Assembly: GCF_900142805.1 (NCBI RefSeq)
Contig: NZ_FRCF01000003.1
Location: 124,001 to 188,000 of the forward strand
Origin: Lacicoccus alkaliphilus DSM 16010
GTDB taxonomy: Bacteria > Bacillota > Bacilli > Staphylococcales > Salinicoccaceae
Reading direction: 5' to 3'
Length of the DNA stretch: 64,000 bases
Under the pieces are notes generated by a model, which did not search any database, was not told the origin of the DNA, and worked only from the letters and a program-made list of their open reading frames with translations. Position 1 is the stretch's first letter; each line of letters begins with the position of its first letter. Below, piece by piece: positions 27,151 to 36,243 of the stretch. The position numbers were made by a program, and so were the translations under genes.

Positions 27151-27820
27151 ACTGATGATGGCTGCCGGAGCGGTGATGCTGGGCGTTATGATCGGCATTT
27201 TGTACATGAACTATACTGCAGCTGAGCATATGAATGAAGACGAGGCACGGGCAATCATAACGGAGCGTTACCAGGGCGATATAAGGAATGTTTCTTTAGC
27301 CGGTGATGATGAACACTTTGTTGTAAGCGTGGATGATGATGAATATCTGTATGAAATTACGATCAACAGGGCTGAAGGCACTGTAGTGGATATAGAATCT
27401 GCGGAAAATCCGGAATATGAGCCGGACGATGCAGTCGGGGAAGAACAGGAATCTGAAGAGGGGTCCAGCGGAGCTGAGCCAGGCACTTCGGAAGATAATG
27501 CCGGCCTCATCCCCGTCAAAGAAGCCAGGGAGATCGCCATGGAGGAAGTCGGCGGGTTATTCCTCCACTCCACGTTGAACACGGATACGAATCCGAGTGA
27601 ATATCTTATCGCAAATCTGGTCGACGATGACGACGAAGCGGCGATCGTCTCCATCAATGCTGTAAATGGCACCATCAATAAAGTGATTTTCCTGGAAATA
27701 GAGTTCGATGAGATAGGCGATTTGGAAACCTTCATGAGGCAGGTCGCACAGTCCAATGCACAAAACCAGAATTATTATATAGAATATGATGACTGGGACG
27801 ATGACTGGGATGATGACTGA
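27137..27820 (+). CDS. PepSY-domain membrane protein, third gene of the arlRS operon
   Basis: This 227-residue protein has an N-terminal membrane anchor (residues 4-24) and two PepSY-like repeats outside the cell: about residues 32-90 and 135-195. Between them is an acidic Glu/Ser-rich linker, and the C-terminus ends in a YDDWDDDWDDD tail. ATG 27137 is preceded by GGGGAGGAG and lies inside the last codons of arlS, so it is translationally coupled to the kinase. PepSY proteins often inhibit proteases or modulate sensors; here an accessory role for ArlS is an inference from gene order. Confidence 0.78.
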   Translation: MKGGKLMMAAGAVMLGVMIGILYMNYTAAEHMNEDEARAIITERYQGDIRNVSLAGDDEHFVVSVDDDEYLYEITINRAEGTVVDIESAENPEYEPDDAVGEEQESEEGSSGAEPGTSEDNAGLIPVKEAREIAMEEVGGLFLHSTLNTDTNPSEYLIANLVDDDDEAAIVSINAVNGTINKVIFLEIEFDEIGDLETFMRQVAQSNAQNQNYYIEYDDWDDDWDDD

Positions 27821-27830
27821 TGGGAGAAGC

Positions 27831-27859
27831 AGCAGGGCGGAATCCGCCCTGCTTTTTTA
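27831..27859 (+). terminator. Terminator after the arlRS-PepSY operon
   Basis: A 10-bp GC-rich stem (27831-27840 with 27844-27853) is followed by a seven-T run. Confidence 0.9.
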
Positions 27860-27941
27860 AATTCGACTGTATCACACTGCTTTATTTTCCGGAAGGTGTC
27901 TGGTATATTTTAAAAGACGATTGGAAGTGGGGGGCGGCATA

Positions 27942-28679
27942 TTGATCAAAATGAACAATGTCACCAGAACTTATCAGGGGCAGGATGGTGAATTCAATGC
28001 GGTGGATGATGTCTCACTCGAAATCGGTGAGAATGAAATCTTCGGGTTGATCGGAGAGAGCGGGGCAGGGAAATCGACCGTTTTAAGATTCATAAATGCA
28101 CTTGAAACACCCACCTCGGGAGTGGTCGAAGTGGACGGTACAGACGTCTTCTCCTTATCCAAGAAAAAGCTGAGGGCGCATCAGAAGGGCATCGGCATGA
28201 TATTCCAGCAGTTCAATCTGTTGAATAACAAGACTGTCAGGGAAAATGTACAGCTGCCGCTCGAGTTACATAAATACAAAGACCCCTTGAGCGTCCGTGA
28301 AGTGCTGGAGTTTGTCGGCCTCAGCGGAAAATCCGACAGGCATCCAAGCCAGCTCTCCGGCGGTGAGAAGCAGCGTGTCGGGATTGCCCGTGCACTCATC
28401 ACACGTCCTAAAATACTGCTTTGTGATGAGCCTACATCCGCACTCGATGAAAGTACCACCGAAGAAATTGTGGGCGTTCTTAAAAGGGCGCATGAGAAGT
28501 TTGGCATGACAGTCCTTGTAGTGACGCATGAGCTGAATGTCATCAAGAGCATGTGTGAACGCTGTGCGGTACTGGAGAAAGGGCATCTGGTGGACATCAT
28601 AGATGTCGTTCCCGGAGCAGGCAGGCCCGATTATGAGTCTTATCACCAGCGCGTTTTGGAGGTTCTGAAGAATGCCTGA
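27942..28679 (+). CDS. metN: MetN-like methionine/amino acid ABC transporter ATP-binding protein
   Basis: This 245-residue ATPase has Walker A GESGAGKST, signature LSGGEKQR and Walker B ILLCDEPTSAL. It lacks the C-terminal NIL domain through which MetN senses methionine, so it is about 95 residues shorter than full-length MetN. TTG 27942 is favoured because the GGGGGGCGG site ends five bases upstream; ATG 27951 is an alternative. It overlaps the permease gene by eight bases. Together with the next two genes it forms a complete importer; methionine is the likeliest substrate but related peptides or D-amino acids are possible. Confidence 0.85.
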   Translation: MIKMNNVTRTYQGQDGEFNAVDDVSLEIGENEIFGLIGESGAGKSTVLRFINALETPTSGVVEVDGTDVFSLSKKKLRAHQKGIGMIFQQFNLLNNKTVRENVQLPLELHKYKDPLSVREVLEFVGLSGKSDRHPSQLSGGEKQRVGIARALITRPKILLCDEPTSALDESTTEEIVGVLKRAHEKFGMTVLVVTHELNVIKSMCERCAVLEKGHLVDIIDVVPGAGRPDYESYHQRVLEVLKNA

Positions 28680-29358
28680 TAACTTCCCCGAGTACATCCA
28701 GCGCGTCATCGAATACTGGCCTGCACTCTTCGAGAGCCTGTGGGAAACAGGCATCATGATGGGATTTGCAATGGTCGCGGCCATTCTGCTCGGCCTGCCG
28801 CTCGGCACCCTGCTTTTTTTGACGGCCAAGGGGCAGCCGATGCAGAATATATTCATTTATCAGCTGTCCAATGCGTTCGTCAATATCGTCAGGTCATTTC
28901 CTTTCCTGCTGCTTGTCGTCGCAATGCAGCCGTTCATCAGGGAGGTATATGGGCGGGCGACGGGAGACCCTGTCGCTGCTTCTTTTCCCATGATGTTGAT
29001 TGCAATTGCACTTTACGCACGATTCGTGCAGCAATCACTGCTTGATGTGCCTAAAGGTGTGACGGAGACGGCGCGGTCCATGGGCGCTTCGATTCCGCAG
29101 CTTGTATGGAAGTTTTTATTCGTGGAAGCGAGAAGCTCGCTGATCATCGGTTTCACCACTGCTTTTGTCAGTTTCATATCGTATTCAACCATCATGGGCG
29201 TGGTGGGCGGCGGCGGCATCGGGGACTTTGCGATCCGTTACGGTTACCAGAGATATGAAACGGATATCATGTATACCGCGATCATCGTGATCATCATCAT
29301 CGTCCAGCTGATCCAGTGGTGGGGGCTCAGGCTGGCAAAAAAACTTGATAAAAGATGA
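28672..29358 (+). CDS. metI: MetI-like ABC transporter permease
   Basis: This 228-residue permease has five to six membrane segments and the cytoplasmic loop VTETARSMGASIPQLVWKFL (about residues 125-144). It is typical of MetI in D/L-methionine transporters. It overlaps metN upstream and is followed 32 bases later by the lipoprotein gene. Confidence 0.88.
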   Translation: MPDNFPEYIQRVIEYWPALFESLWETGIMMGFAMVAAILLGLPLGTLLFLTAKGQPMQNIFIYQLSNAFVNIVRSFPFLLLVVAMQPFIREVYGRATGDPVAASFPMMLIAIALYARFVQQSLLDVPKGVTETARSMGASIPQLVWKFLFVEARSSLIIGFTTAFVSFISYSTIMGVVGGGGIGDFAIRYGYQRYETDIMYTAIIVIIIIVQLIQWWGLRLAKKLDKR

Positions 29359-29390
29359 TTGGGAACAATCTATTGAAGGAGTGTAAGTCT

Positions 29391-30248
29391 ATGTACAAGC
29401 GTAATTTATGGTTCATTTTACTGGGCATCATGATATTCGCCCTTGCTGCATGCGGAAATGACAATGGAGAAGAAGGTTCGGAAGAAGAGGCGGACGGGGG
29501 ATCAACGACGGAGGACACTGAAATACAGGTCGCATCCCAGACGATCCCCATGACCGATGTCGTTGAAATAGCCGGGGAAGCGATTGAAGAACCGTATTCG
29601 GTTGAATTGATCGAGGTATCGGACAACATCCAATATAACGAAGCGCTGCTGAATGAAGAAGTGGATGCGAATTTTGCACAGCATGAGCCTTTCATGGAGA
29701 TGTTCAATGAAGAGAGGGATGGCAACCTTACAGCGATCCAGCCGATATACAATGCCATCGTCGGTTATTATTCACCGGCATATGATTCAATTGAAGACAT
29801 TGAGGACGGAGCGGAAGTGGCGATTCCGAGTGACGCGACGAATGAGGCCCGTGCATTGATGGTTTTGGAACAGCATGAACTCATCACCCTGTCTGAGGAG
29901 GTCTCATATGATGCGACTGTGGATGACATTGAAGAGAACCCGTATAATTTCACCTTCACTCATGTAGATCTTTTGAACCTTACGTCTTCATATGAGGACG
30001 GGGTGGAACTGGTATTCAACTACCCAACTTATATCGACAGTATAGGACTGACACCTGACGACGCCATCTTCCTGGAGGAAGATGAAGACAATACATTTGC
30101 GATTACACTGGTGGCCCGCGAAGACAACCGGGATTCCGAAGAGATACAGGCACTCCAGGATGCCTTCACTTCCGATGAAGTGTATGAATTCTTATCCGAC
30201 CTTGAAGAAGATGGGCATCTGGAACCTGCTTTCGAACCGGGAGAATAA
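29391..30248 (+). CDS. metQ: MetQ/NlpA-like substrate-binding lipoprotein
   Basis: This 285-residue lipoprotein has a signal peptide ending in the lipobox LAAC (Cys20), an acidic Gly/Glu linker and a NlpA-type binding domain (VASQTIPMTDVVEIAGEA start; YNEALLNEEVDANFAQHEPFM hinge). ATG 29391 follows AAGGAGTG at nine bases; the longer frame begins inside metI. It completes metNIQ. No SAM or T-box element precedes the operon. Confidence 0.9.
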   Translation: MYKRNLWFILLGIMIFALAACGNDNGEEGSEEEADGGSTTEDTEIQVASQTIPMTDVVEIAGEAIEEPYSVELIEVSDNIQYNEALLNEEVDANFAQHEPFMEMFNEERDGNLTAIQPIYNAIVGYYSPAYDSIEDIEDGAEVAIPSDATNEARALMVLEQHELITLSEEVSYDATVDDIEENPYNFTFTHVDLLNLTSSYEDGVELVFNYPTYIDSIGLTPDDAIFLEEDEDNTFAITLVAREDNRDSEEIQALQDAFTSDEVYEFLSDLEEDGHLEPAFEPGE

Positions 30249-30250
30249 TG

Positions 30251-30287
30251 AAAAATGCCAACGTTATTTTATAACGTTGGCATTTTT
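30251..30287. terminator. Bidirectional terminator between metQ and the convergent small gene
   Basis: A perfect 16-bp stem AAAAATGCCAACGTTA (30251-30266) pairs with 30272-30287, with U-tracts on both strands. It overlaps the stop codon of the minus-strand gene. Confidence 0.92.
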
Positions 30288-30757
30288 CATATCTTCAATT
30301 CATATTCCTGGGCGAGTTTCGCTTTGAAGAGCTTCGTGTAGATGTCAGTAATGACTGCTTCAAGGCGGGCGTTATGGATGCTGTCCATATCGTGCATGCG
30401 TATCACCGAGAGTTTGATATCATTTGATTCCAACAGTTGGGTGAACCCTTCGTCTTTCCTGAAATCGGTCTTCAATTGCTTGTATATGTTTTCCCTGCTG
30501 TTGCCGATGATGAAAAGGTCATCATCTTTGAAAAGCATATATATACCTTTCAGCTGGTGTCCAAACTGTATATCGTAAACCGAATTTAAATCATGCTTCA
30601 ATTTTTTGAAGTCGATGGAGCGGTGATTATTCTTGTTGATGATCGTCAATTTGAAATTTTCCATATGACTTTTTTCCCATATATTGCCCAGGTCGCATGC
30701 ATATTTTGAAATGATTGATTTCATCAATTTCTTGTCTTCCAAATATTCTTTAACCAT
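30287..30757 (-). CDS. Small protein with a degenerate GIY-YIG-like core
   Basis: This 156-residue protein is not recognised with confidence. The central stretch GIYMLFKDDDLFIIGNSR (about residues 70-87) has the spacing of a GIY-YIG nuclease core, with GIY intact and FIIG in place of YIG. A later helix RLEAVITDIYTKLF (about 130-143) supplies a Glu where the catalytic Glu is expected. There are few Arg/His residues between them. It may be a bona fide divergent nuclease or a fold relative without activity. It is monocistronic between metQ and an aldehyde dehydrogenase gene. Confidence 0.65.
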   Translation of the reverse strand: MVKEYLEDKKLMKSIISKYACDLGNIWEKSHMENFKLTIINKNNHRSIDFKKLKHDLNSVYDIQFGHQLKGIYMLFKDDDLFIIGNSRENIYKQLKTDFRKDEGFTQLLESNDIKLSVIRMHDMDSIHNARLEAVITDIYTKLFKAKLAQEYELKI

Positions 30758-30845
30758 TTTATCACCTCATTTACAACACTGTACTTCAAATCATGTCAAA
30801 AGTCATTCAATAAAACTTCCGGGAATGACCCATGAATCGGTACAG

Positions 30846-32273
30846 TTATGCGTAATACCCTTTGATTGCTTTAACCTCCAGGAATTCTTCAATGCCGAAA
30901 TCCCCCCATTCCCGGCCGAGTCCGGATTGCTTATAGCCGCCGAATGGCAGGTCGGGGCGTCCGGGGGCATCATTGATGCCGACTGTCCCTGCTTCAATGG
31001 AGCGCGCAACTTTTTTGAGTGAATCTTTGTCATTTCCCATGACGTAGCCGGCAAGGCCATACTTTGTATCGTTGGCGATTTCGATGGCCTCATCCAGATC
31101 ATTATACGTGATGACCGACATGACCGGCCCGAAGATCTCTTCCTGTGCAATGGTCATATCATTTCTGACTTCGGTGAATATGGTTGGTTTGACGAAAAAA
31201 CCTTCACTTATACCGTCCGGTCTGCCAGGGCCCCCATGATACAGATGAGCGCCTTCTTTCGAACCCGTCTGGATATAATCCTGCACCTGGTTGAACTGTT
31301 TTTCGCTGATGATGGGCCACATCATCGTAGTCTCCTCGTTCGGGTCTCCGACCACCACCGCATCCATATACGTCTTCGCTTTCTCAAGGAATTCATCCTT
31401 GATCGCTTCGGGGATCAGTGTCCTCGTTCCTGCAGTGCAGACCTGTCCGGTATTGTTCACGACTTTCTGAACGGCAGACTTTGCCGCTTCGTCGACATCC
31501 ACGTCATCCAATATGATATAAGGTGACTTGCCACCGAGTTCCAGGGCCACTCTCTTGAAGTCGCGGCTCGCTTTTTCCATGATTTTCGAACCGGTCGGGC
31601 CTGAACCGGTGAATGATATCATGCGGACTTTCGGGTGTTCCGATAATGGAGTGCCGACACCGTCGCCGACACCGTTCACAAGATTGAAGACACCCTTCGG
31701 AACACCTGCTGCATCGAAGATCTCTGCCAGAATGATTGCGGAAAACGGCGTCTCTTCGGAAGGCTTCAAAATGACAGGAGAGCCTGCTGCAAGTGCTGCC
31801 GACAATTTAAGCGAGGTCTGATTCGTCGGGAAGTTCCAAGGTGCAATGAGGCCGGCGACACCGATGGATTCCTTCACTACCAGTGCATCACCGCGCCTTT
31901 CTTCAAATTGGAAATCATCCAGGGCATCTCTGGCTGCTTTGAAATGGGTCAGGCCCATTTCGTAATGCACCTTCTCAGATTTGCTTTTTGGCGAACCGAG
32001 CTCATCGGTGATGGCTTTGATGATATCGGCCTTCCTTTTTTCATATTCTGTTACAATCCCGTCCAAAATATTCTGACGGTCACCCACAGGCATATTCCTG
32101 AATTCCCTATACACGGACTCCGCCGCTTCCACTGCTGCATCAACATCTTCCTTCGTACCTTTGGCGATCCGTCCAAAGACCTCCCCGGTCGAGGGATTGA
32201 TCACATCGATGTAGCCACCGCCTGCACCGTCAATCCACTCTCCATTGATATAATGTTGGATTTCATTTCTCAT
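30846..32273 (-). CDS. NAD(P)-dependent aldehyde dehydrogenase
   Basis: This 475-residue aldehyde dehydrogenase has the catalytic Cys in [11 protein letters not shown] and the general base Glu in LELGGKSP. It includes the usual PWNFPTNQ and [11 protein letters not shown] cofactor motifs and a C-terminal [14 protein letters not shown]. It oxidises aldehydes to carboxylates; substrate preference is not predictable from sequence. ATG 32273 follows GAGGAG at nine bases. It is monocistronic. Confidence 0.9.
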   Translation of the reverse strand: MRNEIQHYINGEWIDGAGGGYIDVINPSTGEVFGRIAKGTKEDVDAAVEAAESVYREFRNMPVGDRQNILDGIVTEYEKRKADIIKAITDELGSPKSKSEKVHYEMGLTHFKAARDALDDFQFEERRGDALVVKESIGVAGLIAPWNFPTNQTSLKLSAALAAGSPVILKPSEETPFSAIILAEIFDAAGVPKGVFNLVNGVGDGVGTPLSEHPKVRMISFTGSGPTGSKIMEKASRDFKRVALELGGKSPYIILDDVDVDEAAKSAVQKVVNNTGQVCTAGTRTLIPEAIKDEFLEKAKTYMDAVVVGDPNEETTMMWPIISEKQFNQVQDYIQTGSKEGAHLYHGGPGRPDGISEGFFVKPTIFTEVRNDMTIAQEEIFGPVMSVITYNDLDEAIEIANDTKYGLAGYVMGNDKDSLKKVARSIEAGTVGINDAPGRPDLPFGGYKQSGLGREWGDFGIEEFLEVKAIKGYYA

Positions 32274-32373
32274 CACCAAATCTCCTCTTTTTATGTAGTC
32301 ATATATATTCTATCCTAACTTCATGATGAATAAACGGCTTATGTATACGCAACATCAAGCCGGGGGAAATAAA

Positions 32374-32410
32374 AACCATGACAGACGATTAAAGTCGCCC
32401 TGTCATGGTC
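32374..32410 (-). terminator. Terminator after the DoxX-like gene
   Basis: CCATGACAG (32376-32384) pairs with CTGTCATGG (32400-32408), and a T-rich tract follows on the minus strand. Confidence 0.8.
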
Positions 32411-32417
32411 TTGATTT

Positions 32418-32765
32418 TTATTTACGGAATGTTTCAAGGAAGCTCAGTGTGTTCAGGCCGAAGAATTTAAGTGCGCCCTTTGTTTCTTCAAAGCCGTCCC
32501 CTGACTTATAATGTTTGAAGATCGCCGTGCCAAGCACGATATTCATCATGATGATTCCGATTCTCACCAGTGTCTTGCTGAATAATGTAAAGAACAACAA
32601 TGCGCCGCCGATAGCTTCAAAATAACCGACTGCCTTCATCTGCGTGCTGTCAACATTGAACTTATCCTCAAAATCATCTCCGAGTTCCCCGTCGTTTTGG
32701 ATCTTTTGAAGACCGCCTTCAAACATGTTCTTTCCTACATAAAAATTGACTACATGACGAAGCAT
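32418..32765 (-). CDS. DoxX-like small membrane protein
   Basis: This 115-residue protein has two to three hydrophobic segments (about residues 45-62 and 65-85) and an N-terminal VNFYVGKNMFEGGLQKI stretch. It resembles DoxX/DoxD-type membrane proteins but is short. ATG 32765 follows a strong AGGAGG site, so the longer upstream frame to 32813 is unlikely. It is monocistronic and separated from both neighbours. Function is unknown. Confidence 0.6.
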   Translation of the reverse strand: MLRHVVNFYVGKNMFEGGLQKIQNDGELGDDFEDKFNVDSTQMKAVGYFEAIGGALLFFTLFSKTLVRIGIIMMNIVLGTAIFKHYKSGDGFEETKGALKFFGLNTLSFLETFRK

Positions 32766-33222
32766 ATTGAAACCTCCTATGGATTGGTTGATCATCAATA
32801 CCCGTTCAGGCACTGATGAATTTATACTAACATTATATAGCCTATATTACCTGAGGTAAAACCTGGGCCAGCGTATATAAAGGAGACAGTGACGGGAAGT
32901 TGCTGTTTGCATGTGATATATTCATCGTCCATCCGATGAAGTCAGGGGATGAAAAAGACAAACTTCATGCGTTCCGCAGCCGAATAATCATGAGGGATAG
33001 TTTACAAGATAATATTAAATTTATGACAAAAGGGTGATATCACCTTAAAAGACGTGTAATTTCACCAGATTTTCAATTAATTTTACATTTTTTGGTTTGT
33101 GATTATTTGGACCAATTACTATAATGGTACATGTTGAATGCTTTTCATTGAGAGTAAATTCACATTCAAGTTTGAATTTTCACATTAATGAAAGCCTTTT
33201 TATATATTATAGTTTGGAGGAA
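32766..33222. promoter_or_regulatory. Intergenic region with promoter, operator-like palindrome and long leader of the PTS-IIC-like gene
   Basis: Most of this 457-bp stretch lacks a gene. A sigma-A promoter TTGTGA (33097-33102), 17-bp spacer and TATAAT (33120-33125) drives rightward transcription. The perfect palindrome GGTGATATCACC at 33033-33044 lies about 53 bp upstream of the -35 box. Transcription from this promoter would start near 33131, giving an untranslated leader of about 90 bases. Between 32820 and 33030 I see nothing beyond AT-rich sequence. Confidence 0.65.
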
Positions 33223-34287
33223 TTGACAATCGATCAGTTAATAGGTATAGGACTTTTATTATTGATATTGGTGTTTTTCAGTCTATTTACATACTATGCA
33301 CCATACGGCAGCGAAGTGATGAGTGCCCTGGCCGCAGCAGCAATCGCGACGTTCTTGGTGGAAGCTTTGCAGGGATATGTGATAGGCGACATTTTCGCAT
33401 TGGATTTCTTTAAGGAGGCAGGAACGGTAGCCGGGACGCTGGCGGGTGTCATCGTGGCCATGCTGGTCGGCCTGAAGATGGGCGTGAATCCCCAAAATGC
33501 AGCGATACTGGCTGTCGCTTTTGGAGAAATCAGTTTGATACCTGCGTTGTTCGCAGCATATCTGGTGGCATTCTTGGTGAAGTTTCTACAGGAGAAAGTA
33601 TCTCTCGGAATGGATTTCATTTTGGTCATTTTGATAGCAGTGCCTTTGGCGAGGTGGCTTGGACTGCTGATCACACCTCTTGTTGACGGTTCACTGCTGA
33701 GGATTGGCGCAATCATCGAGCTTGCCATGGATGCAAGCCCGTTGGTCATGGGACTGATGCTCGGTGGAATAGTGACGGTTGTCGGTACATCACCGCTCAG
33801 TTCCATGGCATTGACAGCGATGCTCGGCCTGACGGGTGCGCCGATGGCGGTTGCTGCTCTATCAGCATTCGGATCAGCGTTCATGAACAGTACACTGCTG
33901 CACAAGCTTAAAATCGGAGAGTTGAAATCGGTCATCTCGATTGCGATCGAACCGTTGTCGAAAGCGGATCTGGTCACTGCAAACCCGATTCCGATCTATA
34001 CGACGAACTTTGTCGGCGGTGCCCTGAGCGGAATCATCATTGCGTCTTCCGGCATGATCAATAATGCGCCCGGAACGGCAGCTCCTACACCTGGACTGCT
34101 CGTGATGTTCGGTTTCAACCCTGCAGGTCAAGTTCTGCTTTATGCGGCGATCTGTGCCGTCATATGTTTCCTTGTCGGCCTTGCCGGAAGCTATGCCTTC
34201 AGGAACTTCCCGATTAAAAACAGTGAAGTACTTCCTGCTGATCAGAGTTTCGCAAGTGCGAGATCAGCAAAAAAGTTTAAGGATTAA
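33223..34287 (+). CDS. PTS EIIC-like membrane protein (PTS_EIIC_2 family), orphan
   Basis: This roughly 354-residue protein has nine to ten membrane segments and the NNAPGTAAPTPGLLVMFGFNP motif (about residues 285-305) of the PTS_EIIC_2 family, whose members lack linked EIIA/EIIB domains and may be sugar or other carriers. The open frame extends to ATG 33124, but that codon overlaps the promoter -10 box, so it cannot be the start. GGAGG at 33216-33220 points to the region just after: TTG 33223 is only two bases away and ATC 33229 is eight bases away, so the exact start is uncertain. Confidence 0.75.
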   Translation: MTIDQLIGIGLLLLILVFFSLFTYYAPYGSEVMSALAAAAIATFLVEALQGYVIGDIFALDFFKEAGTVAGTLAGVIVAMLVGLKMGVNPQNAAILAVAFGEISLIPALFAAYLVAFLVKFLQEKVSLGMDFILVILIAVPLARWLGLLITPLVDGSLLRIGAIIELAMDASPLVMGLMLGGIVTVVGTSPLSSMALTAMLGLTGAPMAVAALSAFGSAFMNSTLLHKLKIGELKSVISIAIEPLSKADLVTANPIPIYTTNFVGGALSGIIIASSGMINNAPGTAAPTPGLLVMFGFNPAGQVLLYAAICAVICFLVGLAGSYAFRNFPIKNSEVLPADQSFASARSAKKFKD

Positions 34288-34293
34288 AATTGG

Positions 34294-34336
34294 AGAAGCG
34301 GACAGCCGGAGGGCAGTCCGCTTCTTCTACGTTTTT
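34294..34336 (+). terminator. Terminator after the PTS-IIC-like gene
   Basis: AGAAGCGGAC (34294-34303) pairs with GTCCGCTTCT (34316-34325), followed by a T-rich stretch ending near 34336. Confidence 0.8.
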
Positions 34337-34402
34337 CCGGGAAATCAAATAATATTATAATTAAGTTGAAGCTGATATAATATTTTGTGAGGAGTGATAT
34401 GA

Positions 34403-34876
34403 ATGTCGATATATGATATCGAAGTTAGAAAGACAGATGGCAGCACTTATAAACTTGAAGAATATGAAGGGCATCCGATGCTGATCGTCAATACGGCAAG
34501 CAAGTGCGGTTTTGCCAATCAGTTCGACGGGTTGGAAAAGTTGTATCAGGATCATAAAGAGGAAGGGCTGATCGTCCTTGGCTTCCCGAGTAACGAGTTT
34601 GGGAATCAGGAACCGGGGAGTGCTGAGGATGCAGAGGAAAGCTGCAGATTGAACTATGGTGTGACCTTCCCCATGCACGAAAAAATCGAAGTGAACGGGG
34701 ACAACCAGCACCCTCTGTATGAGCTTCTGAAATCTTCACAAAAAGGTTTGTTCACCGATAATATCAAGTGGAACTTCACCAAGTTCCTGGTGGATAAGGA
34801 TGGCGAAGTTGTGGAACGATTCTCTCCAAAAACCAAGCCGGAAAATATAAAAAAGGACTTGGATAAAGTTTTGTAA
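34403..34876 (+). CDS. Glutathione peroxidase family thiol peroxidase (BsaA-like)
   Basis: This 157-residue peroxidase reduces hydroperoxides. The catalytic Cys35 is in TASKCGF, where animal enzymes have selenocysteine. Gln69 (FGNQEPG) and Trp123-Asn124 (IKWNFTKF) complete the active-site set. In bacteria lacking glutathione it likely uses thioredoxin or bacillithiol; this is inferred. GGAGTG lies about nine bases before ATG 34403. It is monocistronic. Confidence 0.92.
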   Translation: MSIYDIEVRKTDGSTYKLEEYEGHPMLIVNTASKCGFANQFDGLEKLYQDHKEEGLIVLGFPSNEFGNQEPGSAEDAEESCRLNYGVTFPMHEKIEVNGDNQHPLYELLKSSQKGLFTDNIKWNFTKFLVDKDGEVVERFSPKTKPENIKKDLDKVL

Positions 34877-34981
34877 CGGCAGTCGTTACAGGGATGAAAT
34901 TCACAGTACCGGGGGTCCAAAGTCCGATGAGTCCAAACGATAACGCTGTGGCAACGCATTCGGCATAAATTAGAAATCATA

Positions 34982-35021
34982 AAAACAGGACAATGTTTCA
35001 CGGGAAACATTGTCCTGTTTT
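34982..35021. terminator. Bidirectional terminator between the peroxidase gene and ytoQ
   Basis: A perfect 17-bp stem (34982-34998 with 35005-35021) closes a CACGGG loop. The central 16 bases TGTTTCACGGGAAACA (34994-35009) differ at one position from the ParB-binding parS consensus. Confidence 0.85.
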
Positions 35022-35024
35022 CAG

Positions 35025-35465
35025 CTATTCATAAATGTAACTGATGACTTCGATCGCCTGTTCCACAGTCTCAACCGTGACGTCGGCCTTGTTGGAGAGT
35101 TCTTTCAGAGCATGAATTGCGCTTTCAGGTCTGATGATGATCAACGGCTTGCCAAGATTGATTGCAGTTGTGGCATCCATTGTCGTATTCCACTGTTTGT
35201 ATTTCTCACCGTATAGTGCAATTACAAAGTCCGCTTTGTTCATCAGTACAGTCGTCCTGAAATTATTTATACTCGAGGCGGCATCATCTTTGAAATAGTC
35301 GGTGGGTTGCCTGCCAAGTATATTTTCTCCGATATTGTCCGATAAGTCATGATTGGTCTGCGGACCGACAAAATGCAACTTGAGATCTTTTTCTTTTGAT
35401 TTTTTTTTGACATCCTCACGCCAGTCATCATGAATCTGTCCTGCGAGATAAACTGTAAACTCCAT
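35025..35465 (-). CDS. ytoQ: YtoQ family protein
   Basis: This 146-residue protein belongs to the YtoQ family (nucleoside 2-deoxyribosyltransferase-like fold) known only as conserved hypothetical. Recognisable stretches are FTVYLAGQIHDDWRE at the start, FVGPQTNHDLSDNIGE and LMNKADFVIALYGEKYKQWN. The glycine/aspartate pattern is that of an N-deoxyribosyltransferase-like fold, but activity is unproven. ATG 35465 has AAGGAGG nine bases upstream. Confidence 0.82.
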   Translation of the reverse strand: MEFTVYLAGQIHDDWREDVKKKSKEKDLKLHFVGPQTNHDLSDNIGENILGRQPTDYFKDDAASSINNFRTTVLMNKADFVIALYGEKYKQWNTTMDATTAINLGKPLIIIRPESAIHALKELSNKADVTVETVEQAIEVISYIYE

Positions 35466-35561
35466 CAATCATTTCCTCCTTAAAATCAACTTATATATAC
35501 TCTACTATAATTGTGTTAACATATACATTGAAATGAATTGTTCTGATAAGGATGTGGCAAA

Positions 35562-36230
35562 ATGAAAGTTGCATTGTTCGATTTTGACGGTACCCTGTAC
35601 CCGGAGGAAACATTTGATATTCTGATTGAGAAGATTAAAGGACATCCTGAATACAAAAGCATTTATAAAAAATTCATCAGAAACTTTGCACCCATTTATA
35701 TCGGTTACAAAATGAAGCTGGTCCCCAAAATCAGGATGCAGAATAAAGCGCTTGAAAAGTACATCCAGGCATTCAAAGGGAAAGATCAGCAGGAAATTGA
35801 AGCGTTTTTCCATGAGGTTGCAGATGGTATGGCAGAAGACCTGCGGCCCGACCTAGTAGGACGCCTGAGGAGTCTGAAAGAGGAAGATTATTATATCGTC
35901 CTGATTTCAGGGGCTTTCATGCCGCTCCTGGAAGGTGTATTCAAGTCGGGACATGTGGACTATATATTCGGGTCTGTCATCCATTATGACAATGGCATGC
36001 TGGATATTAAAAAGCGGTTCAACAGATTGCACTCGGACATGAAGGTTGAAATTCTCATGGACCATTTCAAATCATGCAAAGTGAAAGTGGATTGGAAAAA
36101 CAGCGTAGCTTTCAGCGATAGTTATTCGGATTTGAAAATGTTAGAATTGGTTGGAAACCCGGTGGCAGTGGAACCGGATGAAAAGCTGCTTAAGATAGCG
36201 ACGGAGAAAAATTGGCAAATATACAGTTAA
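35562..36230 (+). CDS. HAD-superfamily phosphatase (subfamily IB, SerB-like)
   Basis: This 222-residue HAD hydrolase has the nucleophile motif LFDFDGTL (Asp7, Asp9), the second motif with Ser in VLISGAFMPLL, and a third motif ending SDSYSDLKML (metal-binding Asp). The helical cap sits between motifs I and II as in SerB/PSPase-like enzymes. The substrate is a small phosphoester of unknown identity. It lies 13 bases before the next gene, probably in one operon. Confidence 0.85.
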   Translation: MKVALFDFDGTLYPEETFDILIEKIKGHPEYKSIYKKFIRNFAPIYIGYKMKLVPKIRMQNKALEKYIQAFKGKDQQEIEAFFHEVADGMAEDLRPDLVGRLRSLKEEDYYIVLISGAFMPLLEGVFKSGHVDYIFGSVIHYDNGMLDIKKRFNRLHSDMKVEILMDHFKSCKVKVDWKNSVAFSDSYSDLKMLELVGNPVAVEPDEKLLKIATEKNWQIYS

Positions 36231-36243
36231 GGAGTGCTGGTTT

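Noticed and set aside
27861-27941. SAM riboswitch for metNIQ
   Set aside because: Only about 80 bases lie between the previous terminator and metN, and no S-box elements are found.
33124-33222. Start of the PTS-IIC-like gene at ATG 33124
   Set aside because: That ATG overlaps the promoter -10 box, so it would not be in the transcript.
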